Source of the DNA: Myxococcales bacterium
GTDB taxonomy: Bacteria; Myxococcota; Myxococcia; Myxococcales; Myxococcaceae
Direction: 5' to 3'
Assembly (NCBI GenBank): GCA_030681895.1
Contig: JAUXRI010000345.1
Coordinates: 1 to 53,531 of the forward strand
DNA length: 53,531 nucleotides
This document shows, piece by piece, positions 1-8,609 of the stretch. Positions within the stretch are counted from its first letter, which is position 1, and every line of letters starts with the position of its first letter. Made by a program: the position numbers and the translations under genes. The notes under the pieces are model-generated. The model was not told where the DNA came from, searched no databases, and saw only the letters and a program-made list of their open reading frames with translations.

Positions 1-373
1 GCACCACGCTGTCGCGCAGCGTGAGGTCGTCACCGTGATGGTAGAAACACCTGAACGTGCCACCGGTCAGCTCGAGGCCTTCGACGACGACGTGGTCGGC
101 CTGCACCTCGAGCGTGTTGGTGCCGCCCATCAGCCGTGGCCGGTTGCCGTTCACGCGCAGGCCGACGATGCGAATCGGGAGCGCCGCCGTGCCTGAGCGG
201 GTCCACCGCACCGGTTGATACGTCGCGTCGCCATCAAGCTCGATGAAGTCTCCAGGCATCACGGTGTTCTGAGTCACCGCCGAAAGCTGTGTGATGGCGC
301 GGCTCGGCCCGACGCGAATCGTGACGGCGAGCGAAGGTGAAGCGACCAGCACGGCGAGGAGGACCAGGCGCAT
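1..373 (-). CDS. Secreted right-handed beta-helix protein, C-terminus beyond window
   Basis: Reading leftward from an ATG at 371-373 gives an open frame to the window edge, 124 codons. It begins with a signal peptide (MRLVLLAVLVASPSLA) followed by a segment of the type that opens pectate-lyase or chondroitinase-B-like beta-helix proteins: IRVGPSRAITQLSAVT, then 'GDFIELDGD', 'PIRIVGLRVNGNRPRL' and 'VVVEGLELTGG'. The turns of hydrophobic residues around Gly and Asn fit solenoid coils. The rest of the solenoid and any catalytic residues lie outside the window, so substrate cannot be named. It reads in the same direction as the downstream sirtuin-like gene's strand but is separated from it by about 120 bp with nothing recognisable. 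Family confidence is moderate; existence of the gene is well supported by signal peptide and codon use. Confidence 0.7.
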   Translation of the reverse strand, partial: MRLVLLAVLVASPSLAVTIRVGPSRAITQLSAVTQNTVMPGDFIELDGDATYQPVRWTRSGTAALPIRIVGLRVNGNRPRLMGGTNTLEVQADHVVVEGLELTGGTFRCFYHHGDDLTLRDSVV

Positions 374-493
374 GGCGCGAGACTCTACGTCGGTCGTCGT
401 TTTCGGCGCGTCTGCGTGCGCGTCATTCCCGGTGCCGTCGCTCACCCGGTGGGCTGGTCGTCGCGGGACTCGTCGACATACGCGAGATTCACC

Positions 494-1270
494 TCAGCCC
501 TGCAGCAGCGCCACCAGCTTCGGCAGCACGACCTCAGCCCCTTCGTTCAGCTCCGTCACACGTGGAAACGGTGCGCGCTCGGGGTTCACGTTGACGACGC
601 GGGCTCCCGACACGTCGGCCGACCGGATCGCCGAGCTGGTGATGCCGACGGAGAACGACGTGCCGACGAAGACGATGAGGTCGGCGTCATCGAGCGCGCG
701 CCTCGCCCGGTGCGCCTGATACTGCGTGTGCCCGTCGTAGTACTCGTCGAAGAGCAGCACGAGCGGCCGCATGGGCAATCCGCACCGCGCGCAGACCGGG
801 AACACACCCGCGTCCAACTTCGAGAGGTCGACGCTCGTCACGGCCTCTTCGATGCCTTCACAGTCACCGTCCGACGCGCAGATGAACCGGTCGTGTCGCC
901 CGTGAATCTCGATGAGCTGGGCCTCGGGCTGGCCGGCCGCGCGCTGCAGCCCGTCGATGTTCTGCGTGATGATCAGGTCTCCCGCCGAGCGCTTCGTCAG
1001 CGCCACCAGCGCCGTGTGCCCTGCGTTCGGGTGAATGCCGGTCTTCAGCAACTCTCCGTGCGCGCCGAGCCAGAACGTCTTCCACCAGGCCGCGGGGTCC
1101 TCCATGAACTTCGCGCGCGTGCCCCACTCGAGCACGTACTCACCCCACACCGCGTCGGGCCCCGAGCGGTACGCACGAATACCGCTGGGCACCGAGAGCC
1201 CGGCGCCGCACAGGTACACCACGCGTCGCGCGCCTCGGAGCCAGCCTGCCACGTCGTCGAGCGCGCTCAC
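494..1270 (-). CDS. Sir2-family NAD-dependent protein deacylase (sirtuin)
   Basis: A 258-aa protein with the sirtuin signature set. GAGLSVPSGI (residues 22-31) is the NAD-binding GAG motif, TQNIDGL (102-108) is the second NAD motif, His123 in EIHG is the expected catalytic base, and GTSFSV (203-208) plus NVNPER close the Rossmann fold. The enzyme would remove acyl groups from lysines using NAD+ in the cytoplasm. The zinc-binding region is unusual: the second pair is a normal CxxC (Cys160/Cys163) but the first is C131-x5-C137. The start is GTG, chosen because GGAG lies about 8 nt upstream. It is divergent from the SDR gene at 1322, with about 50 bp between them that must hold both promoters. 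Substrate and acyl specificity cannot be read from sequence. Confidence 0.9.
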   Translation of the reverse strand: MSALDDVAGWLRGARRVVYLCGAGLSVPSGIRAYRSGPDAVWGEYVLEWGTRAKFMEDPAAWWKTFWLGAHGELLKTGIHPNAGHTALVALTKRSAGDLIITQNIDGLQRAAGQPEAQLIEIHGRHDRFICASDGDCEGIEEAVTSVDLSKLDAGVFPVCARCGLPMRPLVLLFDEYYDGHTQYQAHRARRALDDADLIVFVGTSFSVGITSSAIRSADVSGARVVNVNPERAPFPRVTELNEGAEVVLPKLVALLQG

Positions 1271-1321
1271 CTTTGCACTCCTTCACGAGCAAACCGGGGT
1301 CGTCGGGTTACAGCAGCACGC

Positions 1322-1987
1322 ATGCGAGTCCTCATCCTCGGAGCCACCGGCATGATTGGCCAGGGCGTCTTGCGCGAGTGTCTCTCGGCGCCCGACGTCG
1401 ACAGCGTACTCGTCGCGGGGCGAACGCCGCTCGGACAGACGCACCCGAAGCTGACCGAAGTGCTGAGGCCCGACCTGCTCCAGTGGACCGACGTCGAGCC
1501 ACAGCTCGCGGGCATCGACGCCTGTTTCTACTGCCTGGGCGTCAGCTCGGCCGGCCTGTCGGAGCCCGACTACCGCCGCGTCACCGTCGACTTCGCCGTG
1601 GCGCTCGCGACGAGCCTCGAGCGCGCGTCTCCGAACGCGACGTTCTGTTTCATCTCGGGCGCGAGCACCGACGGCGCTGGCACCGGCAAGACGATGTGGG
1701 CTCGCGTGAAGGGCCAGGCCGAGAACGCACTGCGTGCGCTCGGCTTCAAGCGCCTCTTCCTCTTCCGGCCCGCGTACATCCAACCGATGGATGGCATCGT
1801 CTCGAAGACCGGCTCCTATCGCGTGATGTACGCGGTGATGGCGCCGCTCTACCCGCTCTGGAAGCGCTTGATGCCGAACCAGGTGACGTCCACCCGTCAG
1901 CTCGGCCGCGCCATGCTCCAGGTCACGCGCAACGGTTTCGCGAAGGAGATCCTCGAGAGCGCTGACATCAACGTCGCAGCGCAGTGA
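1322..1987 (+). CDS. Short NAD(P)-binding epimerase-like (atypical SDR) protein
   Basis: A 221-aa protein starting MRVLILGATGMIGQGVL, which contains the GxxGxxG dinucleotide-binding turn of an atypical short-chain dehydrogenase. FCFISGAST and a later WARVKGQAEN (in place of the usual YxxxK) match the oxidoreductase HTATIP2-like or NAD-epimerase-like subgroup of about 210-230 aa. Lys in 'VKGQAEN' is in the place of the catalytic Lys, but the paired Tyr is not evident, so it may be a binding or regulatory protein rather than an oxidoreductase. A much longer open frame extends upstream, but the codon pattern there is that of the opposite-strand sirtuin, so the ATG at 1322 is preferred. It is divergent from the sirtuin; both use NAD(P), but a functional link is only inference. 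Confidence 0.85.
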   Translation: MRVLILGATGMIGQGVLRECLSAPDVDSVLVAGRTPLGQTHPKLTEVLRPDLLQWTDVEPQLAGIDACFYCLGVSSAGLSEPDYRRVTVDFAVALATSLERASPNATFCFISGASTDGAGTGKTMWARVKGQAENALRALGFKRLFLFRPAYIQPMDGIVSKTGSYRVMYAVMAPLYPLWKRLMPNQVTSTRQLGRAMLQVTRNGFAKEILESADINVAAQ

Positions 1988-2108
1988 GTCACGAAACAGC
2001 TGCGGCCAGCGCGCCGATTTCGCAACGCTTGCAGTGACGCTGGTGATCTTTCGGCTGATCCGGTTGGCCTCGGAGTTGCTCCTGGAAGTTCCCTCTCCAG
2101 GAGTGCCC

Positions 2109-2516
2109 ATGAAGCCCGATGTGCTCGTCGTCGAATCGGACCTCACCGCCTTTGCCGTCACCGACCGGCGACTTCACGACCGGTTCCACCTGGTGTGGGC
2201 ACCAAGCTGGGAGGCGGCCTTCACCGCGCTCACCCGCCACGACTTCGACGCGGTCGTCGTGCGCGCCGATGACGAGCCCGGCCTCGCGTTCATCTCGAAG
2301 GTCGCCTCCGAGTTCTCGAAGGTGCCCGTCGTGGCCATCGCGCCGTGGGAAGTGCAGGGCGACCGCGCGTGCGTCTGTGGCGCGAAGGAGTGGGTCTCAG
2401 CGCCCATCAACTACCCACGGCTCGGCGCGGTGCTCGACTTCGTCTCGGTCGAAGCGCGGCGTGAGCGTGACGGTGAGGACGTTGGCGCGAGGCGAATGGT
2501 CGAAGCGCCGACGTGA
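2109..2516 (+). CDS. Receiver-like protein lacking phospho-acceptor residues
   Basis: A 135-aa protein with the alternating strand/helix layout of a response-regulator receiver domain and no output domain. KPDVLVVESD (2-11) aligns with the usual acidic beta-1 end, but the pair is E9/S10. The phospho-acceptor position after 'DAVVV' is Arg52 instead of Asp. The conserved Lys before Pro is Ala98 ('VSAPI' instead of 'xxKPx'). This makes conventional phosphorylation unlikely; it may be an atypical (phosphorylation-independent) receiver. The ATG at 2109 has CAGGAG a few bases upstream, which decides the start over an upstream in-frame Met. It converges on the large secreted protein at 2545-5502. 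No partner kinase is adjacent. Confidence 0.7.
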   Translation: MKPDVLVVESDLTAFAVTDRRLHDRFHLVWAPSWEAAFTALTRHDFDAVVVRADDEPGLAFISKVASEFSKVPVVAIAPWEVQGDRACVCGAKEWVSAPINYPRLGAVLDFVSVEARRERDGEDVGARRMVEAPT

Positions 2517-2544
2517 GGTGTCCCGGGGCGTGCTCCGGGGCTCC

Positions 2545-5502
2545 TCACTGCGCAGCGCGGCGTCTTCGCCTTCGGGCGAGGAGGACGACCGCACCCAGCC
2601 ACCCGCCTGCCAGCCCTGCGTGGCCACACGAACAGCCGACCGCGTACTCGCCTTTGTCCGGCCCCACCGGCCCTGCGTCAGGACTGAGGGTTCCAGCGTC
2701 GATGAGCCCGGCGTCAACGACGAGCTCGCCTCCGTCGATGGGTCCGGCGTCCGGGAGCGGCGCGCCAGCATCGACGAGCCCAGCATCGACGAGCCCAGCG
2801 TCAGCCACGCCGCCATCACCGAGCCCCCCGTCCATCGGCGGCGCAGCGCTCTGGCTGCAGAACCCGCGCACCCCCCCATCGGTTGTCTTGTACGTCTCTG
2901 GTGACACGGCCGGAGGCGCCGTCTCACACGACTTGTGCTCGACGCTGACCGCCTGGAACGCGAGCCCGGCGTCGACGAAGCCAGCCGCGCGCCCATCGCT
3001 CCGGCCCGGCGTGGTGAACGAGGCCTGGAAGTCGTCGACCCCGTCGCTTTCTGGACCGCCCCACTTGAGTCGGCAGGTCGCCCTCGAGAGGTCGACGGTG
3101 CCAAGCGCTGCGGTCAGAGGCACGAGCGTCTGGCAGCCGGGCACGGTCTCGGGGCAGGCCGACTCGAGTGCCGTCCCGTTCGCCCAGGGCCCTGCACAGA
3201 GTCCGTCGGGGAGGGCCGTCGTCGTCGCGCGGCCGATGAGCTCCGTTCCCTTCGTCAGGTACTGGTAGCGGTACGTCGTGCCGGCCGACGCGATGGTGCG
3301 CTGCACGGCGAAGTAGGGACACCAGGTCGTCGCGGGCTGCGCAAAGTCGTAGCGCCGCGCGCCGATGTCGTACGTGCAGGTCCTCAGCGACGGCACGAGG
3401 ACCTCGGTGCTCCACTGCGCTCGCTGGTAGAGGCACGTCACGGCGGTTCGGTCGACGGTGAACTCGCTGCGCGTCGCCGCGTAGGTGCAGTCTTTCATCA
3501 GTCGCTCCCACGTGTACTGGCGAGGCTGGTACTCACAGCTGAAACAGGGACCGGCGGCGCTCGCTCCGCAGACGTTGGCGACGACGACGGGCCCGACGAC
3601 GACCAGCGTGCAGGGCGTGATGCCTGCGCAGAGGGTGGCGTCGGCCGATTGCACCAGGCTCCCGGCTGCGCCCGGGCAGCCACCGGTGGGGTCGCTCGGT
3701 GAACCGATGACGACGGTGCCGCCGGGCCTCGTCGTGGAGCCGCGGTTGGTGGAGGCAATCGGGGTCTGGGGGTAACCACTCGGCGGCCTCGTCTCGTCGA
3801 CGCCCATCGCGGTCTCAGCAGAGGCGGTCTCGCCTGCGAAAGTGAGGCTCGCTTGATTGGGCGCGGCGCCGACGGCGGACGCCGGGATGTTCGTAGAGGC
3901 TGTTGCGTACCCGGGGATGATGCCGCTCGAGATGTTCGAGACCAGGATCGCTCCGACTGTGCAGCTCACCATTTCAGGCACGCGAACCACTGCTCGGTAC
4001 GGATTCCCTGATTGATCGTCGGCGAAGGAGGTCGGGCCGCCGTAGGGCTTGCCGTTGAAGCCGCAGTTCGCGACCGCCGAGGCGTTGAACTTCGAGAACG
4101 GCGTGGGGCAGGTCCCCGCGGGAGGCATCACGACACCGGTGGTCGGCGTCGAGAACGCGCACTGCGCCTGATTCGCACCGCAGCCGGTCGGGGCCGAGGT
4201 CGTCCAGGCGACGTCCGCGAGCGCAGGCGTCGTCGTGGTGACGCCGATGGCGGGGCAGCTCGTATGCGTCGTGGGGTTCGTCACGCGCAGCGTGAAAGGG
4301 AGAGAGAGGGCGCCTCCGGGGGCAAAGCGCTGGGTCGCGTTGGGGACGGCAGGCGGACCGGCCGGGTTGAAGATGGTGGGCCCCGGAATCCACATGGGGG
4401 CGAGGACGATGTCCGAGGCCAGCGTGACGTCACACGGGAATTCAGCAGAGCAGGTGAAGTCAGCGCCCGCCCGCCCCGGTGATTCATTCGCGTTCGTGCC
4501 TCGTGAGAGCGCGCTGGTGTCCAGCCGGCCGAGGGCGTTGGACACACCGAAGCCTGAAAGTGCATTGCCAGCCAGGTAGCGGTCCGTCGGCCGGCATGGG
4601 GTCGCCGCCGGCTGGGTGATGGTGCCGCGGAGGACGTTCGCGACGTAGCCGGCCGAGCCTGTCGCGGCGCCAAACTGGTAGCTGGGTGTCGTCCCCGGTG
4701 AGGTGGTGTTCGACGCAGGCGTGAACGTGGCGTCGAAGAACCCGTACCAGGCGCGCCCGGACATGAACGAGAGGGGCGTCGAGCTGCTGGAGAACAGCTC
4801 GCAGGGTGAATTGACTTTGCACGTCGTGCCGTCGAGGACGCCGATGTTCTGCCATTGGTTGAGACCGGTGCCGAGCGGGAGTCCGGCCAGGTACACCTCG
4901 GGAACTCCGGTCGGATTCGTGCTCTCTGGAGACGGGGTGCCGGGGCAGATGGTGGCGCCGACCGCGATGTGCTTGTTGATGGAATTCCCACCGGGTTTGT
5001 ACACGGATTGGCCGGCGAGCGACGTGTAGGTCCCTGCGACGGCGCACGAGGAGGTCGATGGGTTGTACTGCGCTGGGAGCGTCGGCACCGAGAACACCGA
5101 ACAGCTCACGCTGCCGCCGACACCCACCTTGGTGACGGGGTAGCACCGCTCGCCGGCGCAGGTTGGCGCGACGTCTGGAATCACCGGCCGTATGTACGTT
5201 GGCGGCGGAAGGCAGACCTCATCGAGGCGCGCACCCGCGCCCGGCATGCTCCCGAAGCCGTCGGGGAACGTGACCGCGCGAGCTCCGATGCACGGCTCCT
5301 CGACGCACTCGCCGCCGTCGCACCGTGCGGGTGGGCAGATGACGCTCCCGCTTCCGGTGAGGTCGATGGCGCTCTGGAAGTCGCGCGGTTGATGTGGAGG
5401 AGAGAGGACGTCGTAGAGGCACCGGGTCTGCGCTCCCGAGGGGAGTGACGTCAGCAGCGCGAGCACGACCGCGGCATTCCACCAGGGAGCAGGGGCTCGC
5501 AC
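2545..5502 (-). CDS. Large Cys-rich secreted protein with DAG linker and MYXO-CTERM-like tail
   Basis: A 985-aa protein with a GTG start and a signal peptide (…AAVVLALLTSLPSGAQT). The body is Cys-rich (many isolated Cys, including 'CGASAAGPCFSCEY') and Ser/Thr/Gly/Pro-rich, with no catalytic motif I recognise. Near the C-terminus is an Asp-Ala-Gly linker (VADAGLVDAGLVDAG…), followed by the final segment GCSCGH, a hydrophobic stretch and RRRRRR. That order, Cys signal then transmembrane helix then basic cluster, is the MYXO-CTERM sorting signal of myxobacteria, in which the Cys is processed and anchored at the surface. The protein is therefore probably exported and surface-attached. It is convergent with the receiver-like gene and divergent from the NmrA-like gene about 160 bp away. 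Function unknown. Confidence 0.75.
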   Translation of the reverse strand: MRAPAPWWNAAVVLALLTSLPSGAQTRCLYDVLSPPHQPRDFQSAIDLTGSGSVICPPARCDGGECVEEPCIGARAVTFPDGFGSMPGAGARLDEVCLPPPTYIRPVIPDVAPTCAGERCYPVTKVGVGGSVSCSVFSVPTLPAQYNPSTSSCAVAGTYTSLAGQSVYKPGGNSINKHIAVGATICPGTPSPESTNPTGVPEVYLAGLPLGTGLNQWQNIGVLDGTTCKVNSPCELFSSSSTPLSFMSGRAWYGFFDATFTPASNTTSPGTTPSYQFGAATGSAGYVANVLRGTITQPAATPCRPTDRYLAGNALSGFGVSNALGRLDTSALSRGTNANESPGRAGADFTCSAEFPCDVTLASDIVLAPMWIPGPTIFNPAGPPAVPNATQRFAPGGALSLPFTLRVTNPTTHTSCPAIGVTTTTPALADVAWTTSAPTGCGANQAQCAFSTPTTGVVMPPAGTCPTPFSKFNASAVANCGFNGKPYGGPTSFADDQSGNPYRAVVRVPEMVSCTVGAILVSNISSGIIPGYATASTNIPASAVGAAPNQASLTFAGETASAETAMGVDETRPPSGYPQTPIASTNRGSTTRPGGTVVIGSPSDPTGGCPGAAGSLVQSADATLCAGITPCTLVVVGPVVVANVCGASAAGPCFSCEYQPRQYTWERLMKDCTYAATRSEFTVDRTAVTCLYQRAQWSTEVLVPSLRTCTYDIGARRYDFAQPATTWCPYFAVQRTIASAGTTYRYQYLTKGTELIGRATTTALPDGLCAGPWANGTALESACPETVPGCQTLVPLTAALGTVDLSRATCRLKWGGPESDGVDDFQASFTTPGRSDGRAAGFVDAGLAFQAVSVEHKSCETAPPAVSPETYKTTDGGVRGFCSQSAAPPMDGGLGDGGVADAGLVDAGLVDAGAPLPDAGPIDGGELVVDAGLIDAGTLSPDAGPVGPDKGEYAVGCSCGHAGLAGGWLGAVVLLARRRRRRAAQ

Positions 5503-5665
5503 CCACGCACTGTACCTGATGAGCCCGCGCCTGTTGCTGGGGGTCTGTCGGGCGTTCGCCTGTCCCGAAAACGGGCCGGGTGGCGGCCTTCGCGCGGCCT
5601 GTCGAAGTCACTCTCGGGGACGCACTGTTGCCGCGTCGCAAACAACCCCAACCAAGAGAGACCGC

Positions 5666-6523
5666 ATGACGACGAAGACGATTCTGGTGACTGGCGCCGC
5701 AGGCAACGTGGCGGGCCGCGTGGTTCGAACCCTGACCGAGCGAGGGCTGCCGGTGCGCGCGATGGTGCGCGCGTCGGAGAAGGTCGCGTTCCCCTCCACC
5801 GTCGAGGTGGCGAAGGCCGACTTCGAGGACGCGGCGTCGCTCGCTGCGGCGCTGCACGGCGTCGGCGCGGCGTACCTGCTCTCGTCAGGGCCGCAGCTCA
5901 CCGCCTACGAGCAGCGCTTCATCGACGAAGCGAAGCGGGCCGGCGTGGCGCACGTGGTGAAGCACTCCGTGCAGGGTGCTGAGTACGAGGCGTCCATCAT
6001 TCCCCGCTGGCACCGCGCCTCGGAGAAGCACCTCGAAGCCTCGGGCCTGGCGTGGACGGTGCTCCGGCCGGCCTCGTTCGCCAGCAATGCGCTTGGCTGG
6101 GCTGGCTCCGTGAAGGCCTCTGGAGTCGTGTACGGCGCGCTCGGCGACGCGGCGCTGCCCGTCATCGACCCTGACGACATCGCCACCGTCGCGGCCCTCG
6201 TGCTCTCGGCTCCAGCCGCTCACGCAGGCAAGGCGTACACGCTCACCGGGCCGGTCGCGCTCACCACCGCGCAGCAGGTCGGCCAGCTCGGCGAGGCGCT
6301 CACTCGTGGCCTCGCGTACGTCAACGTGCCTGACGAGGCCGCGCGCGACGCGATGCGCTCCAGCGGCATGGACGCGGCGTGGGTCGACGCGATGGTCGAC
6401 CTCATCAAGACGCTGCGCGGGCTCGGCACCGTCGCGCCCACCGACACGTTCTCCTCCCTCACCGGGAAAGCGCCTCGCGCCTTCGCCGAGTGGGCCCGCC
6501 TCAACGTCGCCTCGTTCCGCTGA
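5666..6523 (+). CDS. NmrA-like NAD(P)-binding protein
   Basis: A 285-aa protein of the NmrA / NAD(P)H-quinone-reductase-like atypical SDR group. It opens with ILVTGAAGNVAGRVVRTL, a GxxGxxG nucleotide-binding loop, then 'PVRAMVRASEK' where NADP phosphate contacts are common. 'AYLLSSGPQ', 'VKHSVQGAEY' and 'WTVLRPASFASN' are typical NmrA landmarks. The usual SDR Tyr-x3-Lys is absent, as in NmrA-type redox sensors. A longer upstream reading frame exists, but ATG 5666 is preferred because AGAGAG precedes it and the protein then begins at the Rossmann fold. The next gene (SnoaL-like lipoprotein) follows after 40 bp on the same strand, so the two are likely co-transcribed. Likely role: quinone or NADP-linked redox handling or sensing; substrate not inferable. 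Confidence 0.85.
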   Translation: MTTKTILVTGAAGNVAGRVVRTLTERGLPVRAMVRASEKVAFPSTVEVAKADFEDAASLAAALHGVGAAYLLSSGPQLTAYEQRFIDEAKRAGVAHVVKHSVQGAEYEASIIPRWHRASEKHLEASGLAWTVLRPASFASNALGWAGSVKASGVVYGALGDAALPVIDPDDIATVAALVLSAPAAHAGKAYTLTGPVALTTAQQVGQLGEALTRGLAYVNVPDEAARDAMRSSGMDAAWVDAMVDLIKTLRGLGTVAPTDTFSSLTGKAPRAFAEWARLNVASFR

Positions 6524-6563
6524 ACGTCGTCTCCACCCCCACACACCGAAAGCCAACACACCC

Positions 6564-7034
6564 ATGAACCGAATCGCACTGGCCGTCCTCGTCGTCGTCT
6601 TCACCGCCTGTGGCATGCCGCCCACCGAGACTCCGAAGACCGAACTCCTTGCTGGCGCGCAGACCTTCTACGGCGCCTTCAACACCGGCAACGTTCAGCA
6701 GATGACCGACCTGCTCGCGGCTGACTTCACCGACCACATGATGTCCCCGCGGCCCGACGACGGCGGCAAAGCCAACCTCGCCTACTCGGTGGGCGCCTTC
6801 AAACAGGGCTACCCCGACCTCTCCATCGTCATCACCGAGTCGTGGCAGGAGGGCGACACGCTCACCGTCTTCACGAAGGTGACTGGCACGAATACCGGCC
6901 CGCTCTTCGGTGCGCCCGCGACCGGCAAGGCTGTTTCATTTTCGACCATCGACGTGCTCGGCTTCGAGAAGGGCAAGCTGAAGGATCTTCACCACATCGA
7001 GCAGCAGTACCAGATGTTCCAGCAGCTCAAGTGA
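6564..7034 (+). CDS. SnoaL-like (ester-cyclase family) lipoprotein
   Basis: A 156-aa protein with an N-terminal signal ending VVVFTACG, consistent with a lipobox Cys. The rest has the SnoaL / NTF2-like cone-barrel pattern: 'AQTFYGAFNTGNVQQMTDLLAADFTDHMM', 'FKQGYPDLSIVITESWQEGDTLTVFTKVTGTNTG' and 'GKAVSFSTIDVLGFEKGKLKDLHHIEQ'. The Phe-Tyr-x-Ala-Phe opening and Asp-His pair are typical of ester-cyclase-like members, which usually act on polyketide-like or aromatic substrates or are simple ligand-binding folds. Export as a lipoprotein is less usual for this fold. It lies 40 bp behind the NmrA-like gene and converges on the LysR gene, only 3 bp apart. Confidence 0.8.
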   Translation: MNRIALAVLVVVFTACGMPPTETPKTELLAGAQTFYGAFNTGNVQQMTDLLAADFTDHMMSPRPDDGGKANLAYSVGAFKQGYPDLSIVITESWQEGDTLTVFTKVTGTNTGPLFGAPATGKAVSFSTIDVLGFEKGKLKDLHHIEQQYQMFQQLK

Positions 7035-7037
7035 GCG

Positions 7038-8003
7038 TCACCGTCGCTTCCGCGTCGCCTGCCTGGAGTCGAGGGCGGCGGCGCGGAGCACGTCGGCGAG
7101 CTTCGCGTCCTTCAAGACATCGGCGCAGACGGCCACGAAGGCCTTCGCGCGCGCGGGGCCCTTGAGCAGGTAGAGCAGGTTCAGGTCGGCGGTCAGCCAC
7201 GCGCTCTCGAGCACTGGCACCAGCACGCCGGCGCTCACCTGCTCGCTCACCTGGTACGTCGGCAGTCGCGCGATGCCTGCGCCGCGCTCGCAGAGGTGGC
7301 GGAGGAACTCGTTGTTCTCGGCGTGCACGCGCCCCGTCACCCTCAAGGACTCCTGGCCGTGGTCGGTCTGCACGAGCCACACAGCGTTCTGGCGCTGCGT
7401 CACCAGCAGGTCCTGGGCGAGCAACTCCTCGAGGGTGCGCACGGGCCCGCGCCGCGCGAGGTAGGCGGGGCTCGCGAAGAAGCCGAGCGTCACCGAGCCC
7501 AGGCGGCGCGCCGCGAGGCGGTCGGAGTCGGGCAGGGCGCCCGCTCTCACCGCGACGTCGACACGCTGGGCCTCGAGGTCGAGCTTGTCGGGAGATGGAA
7601 CAACCTCGACGCGCGCCTTCGGGTGCCGCTCGAGGAACGCGGCCACCAGGTCTGGCAGCAGCAGGTCGGCGAAGATGGGCGTGGTGGTGAGGCGCAGCAG
7701 GCCACGCACCTCGCGGCCCGTCGCGCTCAACTCGGTGACGGCGTCGCGTGCCTCGTCGACCGCCGCGGCGAGCCGGTCGAAGCACCCCTCACCCGCTTCG
7801 GTGAGCTGGAGCCTGACGGTGTTGCGCGTGATGAGCGTCAGCCCCAGTGACGCCTCGAGCCGCGCGATGCCCCGGCTCACCGTCGAGCGTGGCACCCCGC
7901 GCTGTCGCGCCAGGGCTCGAACCCCACCGGCGCGCACGGCGTCGACCAACAGCGTCACGTCATCGAGGCTCGGCGCGGCACGCATCGAAACACTTCGTAG
8001 CAT
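7038..8003 (-). CDS. LysR-family transcriptional regulator
   Basis: A 321-aa LysR protein. The N-terminal winged helix-turn-helix covers about residues 10-70, with 'ALARQRGVPRSTVSRGIARLEASLGLTLITRNT' as the HTH and following helix. The effector-binding domain follows ('LRLTTTPIFADLLLPDLVAAFLERHP…') with two Rossmann-like lobes. The start may be ATG 8003 or an internal Met six codons later; neither has a clear Shine-Dalgarno. The gene lies 18 bp downstream of the zinc-ribbon gene on the same strand and converges with the NmrA/SnoaL pair. LysR proteins usually control a divergent neighbour, but nothing is divergent here, so its target is uncertain. Confidence 0.9.
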   Translation of the reverse strand: MLRSVSMRAAPSLDDVTLLVDAVRAGGVRALARQRGVPRSTVSRGIARLEASLGLTLITRNTVRLQLTEAGEGCFDRLAAAVDEARDAVTELSATGREVRGLLRLTTTPIFADLLLPDLVAAFLERHPKARVEVVPSPDKLDLEAQRVDVAVRAGALPDSDRLAARRLGSVTLGFFASPAYLARRGPVRTLEELLAQDLLVTQRQNAVWLVQTDHGQESLRVTGRVHAENNEFLRHLCERGAGIARLPTYQVSEQVSAGVLVPVLESAWLTADLNLLYLLKGPARAKAFVAVCADVLKDAKLADVLRAAALDSRQATRKRR

Positions 8004-8021
8004 CTGCGACGCGAGGCCGAC

Positions 8022-8606
8022 TCACCGTTGCTTTCGGGCCTCGGCCTCGCACAACTCGACCAGGTACTTCGCGCGGGCCGGCAGTGGGTGCGTGCTCGCG
8101 CCCACCAACGCGAGGTACCGCGCCCGGAGCGGCTCCCGCGTCTCTACGCGCCGAAGGAGTCCGTACAGCGCGAGGTTCTCGAGGTCGTACGGCGTGGTGA
8201 TGAAGCGCTCCACGAGCGCCGGCAGCATCGTCTCGAAGGTGCTGTCGTTCATTCGCCCGAGTGCGCGTGAGCGCAGGTCGTCGGAGAGGTGGGTGCGTGC
8301 CGCCTCGAGCACCGCGAAGCCGTCACCGACGTCGCCGTGGAGCAACCGCTCCAGCACCACCCACGCTTCGGGCGGCAGCCGCTTCAACGTCTCTGAGTCG
8401 CCGTTGCCGCTCCCGGTCCACGCGGTCTCGTCGTGCCATTCGAACCACGCACCGCACGTCGGGCAGAGCATCACGTCGAGGTCGTTGGAGAACGACGTGT
8501 TCCACAGCCGCTTCAGCTTCAAGACGGTATCGGGCAGGTACTCGCTGCGCCCGGTGTTCGCCGAGAGCGAGTCGGGCAGGGCGCCGCACGTCACACAGTC
8601 ACTCAC
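8022..8606 (-). CDS. Zinc-ribbon-containing hypothetical protein
   Basis: A 194-aa protein with a GTG start. It has two CxxC pairs, CVTC near residues 4-7 and CPTC near residue 48, which could together bind one zinc in a ribbon-like fold. After that comes a mostly helical region ('WVVLERLLHGDVGDGFAVLEAARTHLSDDLRSRAL'). I do not recognise a family. It starts only 3 nt after the stop codon of the 5-alpha-reductase-like gene, so the two are probably translated from one message, and the LysR gene follows 18 bp downstream. Confidence 0.65.
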   Translation of the reverse strand: MSDCVTCGALPDSLSANTGRSEYLPDTVLKLKRLWNTSFSNDLDVMLCPTCGAWFEWHDETAWTGSGNGDSETLKRLPPEAWVVLERLLHGDVGDGFAVLEAARTHLSDDLRSRALGRMNDSTFETMLPALVERFITTPYDLENLALYGLLRRVETREPLRARYLALVGASTHPLPARAKYLVELCEAEARKQR

Positions 8607-8609
8607 GGT

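Noticed and set aside
1283..2161. 292-codon minus-strand frame
   Set aside because: Runs opposite the SDR gene and has no family features; a shadow frame.
5722..5732. GGTTCGAACCC like a tRNA T-loop
   Set aside because: It is inside the NmrA-like coding sequence and no acceptor stem or anticodon arm can be folded around it.
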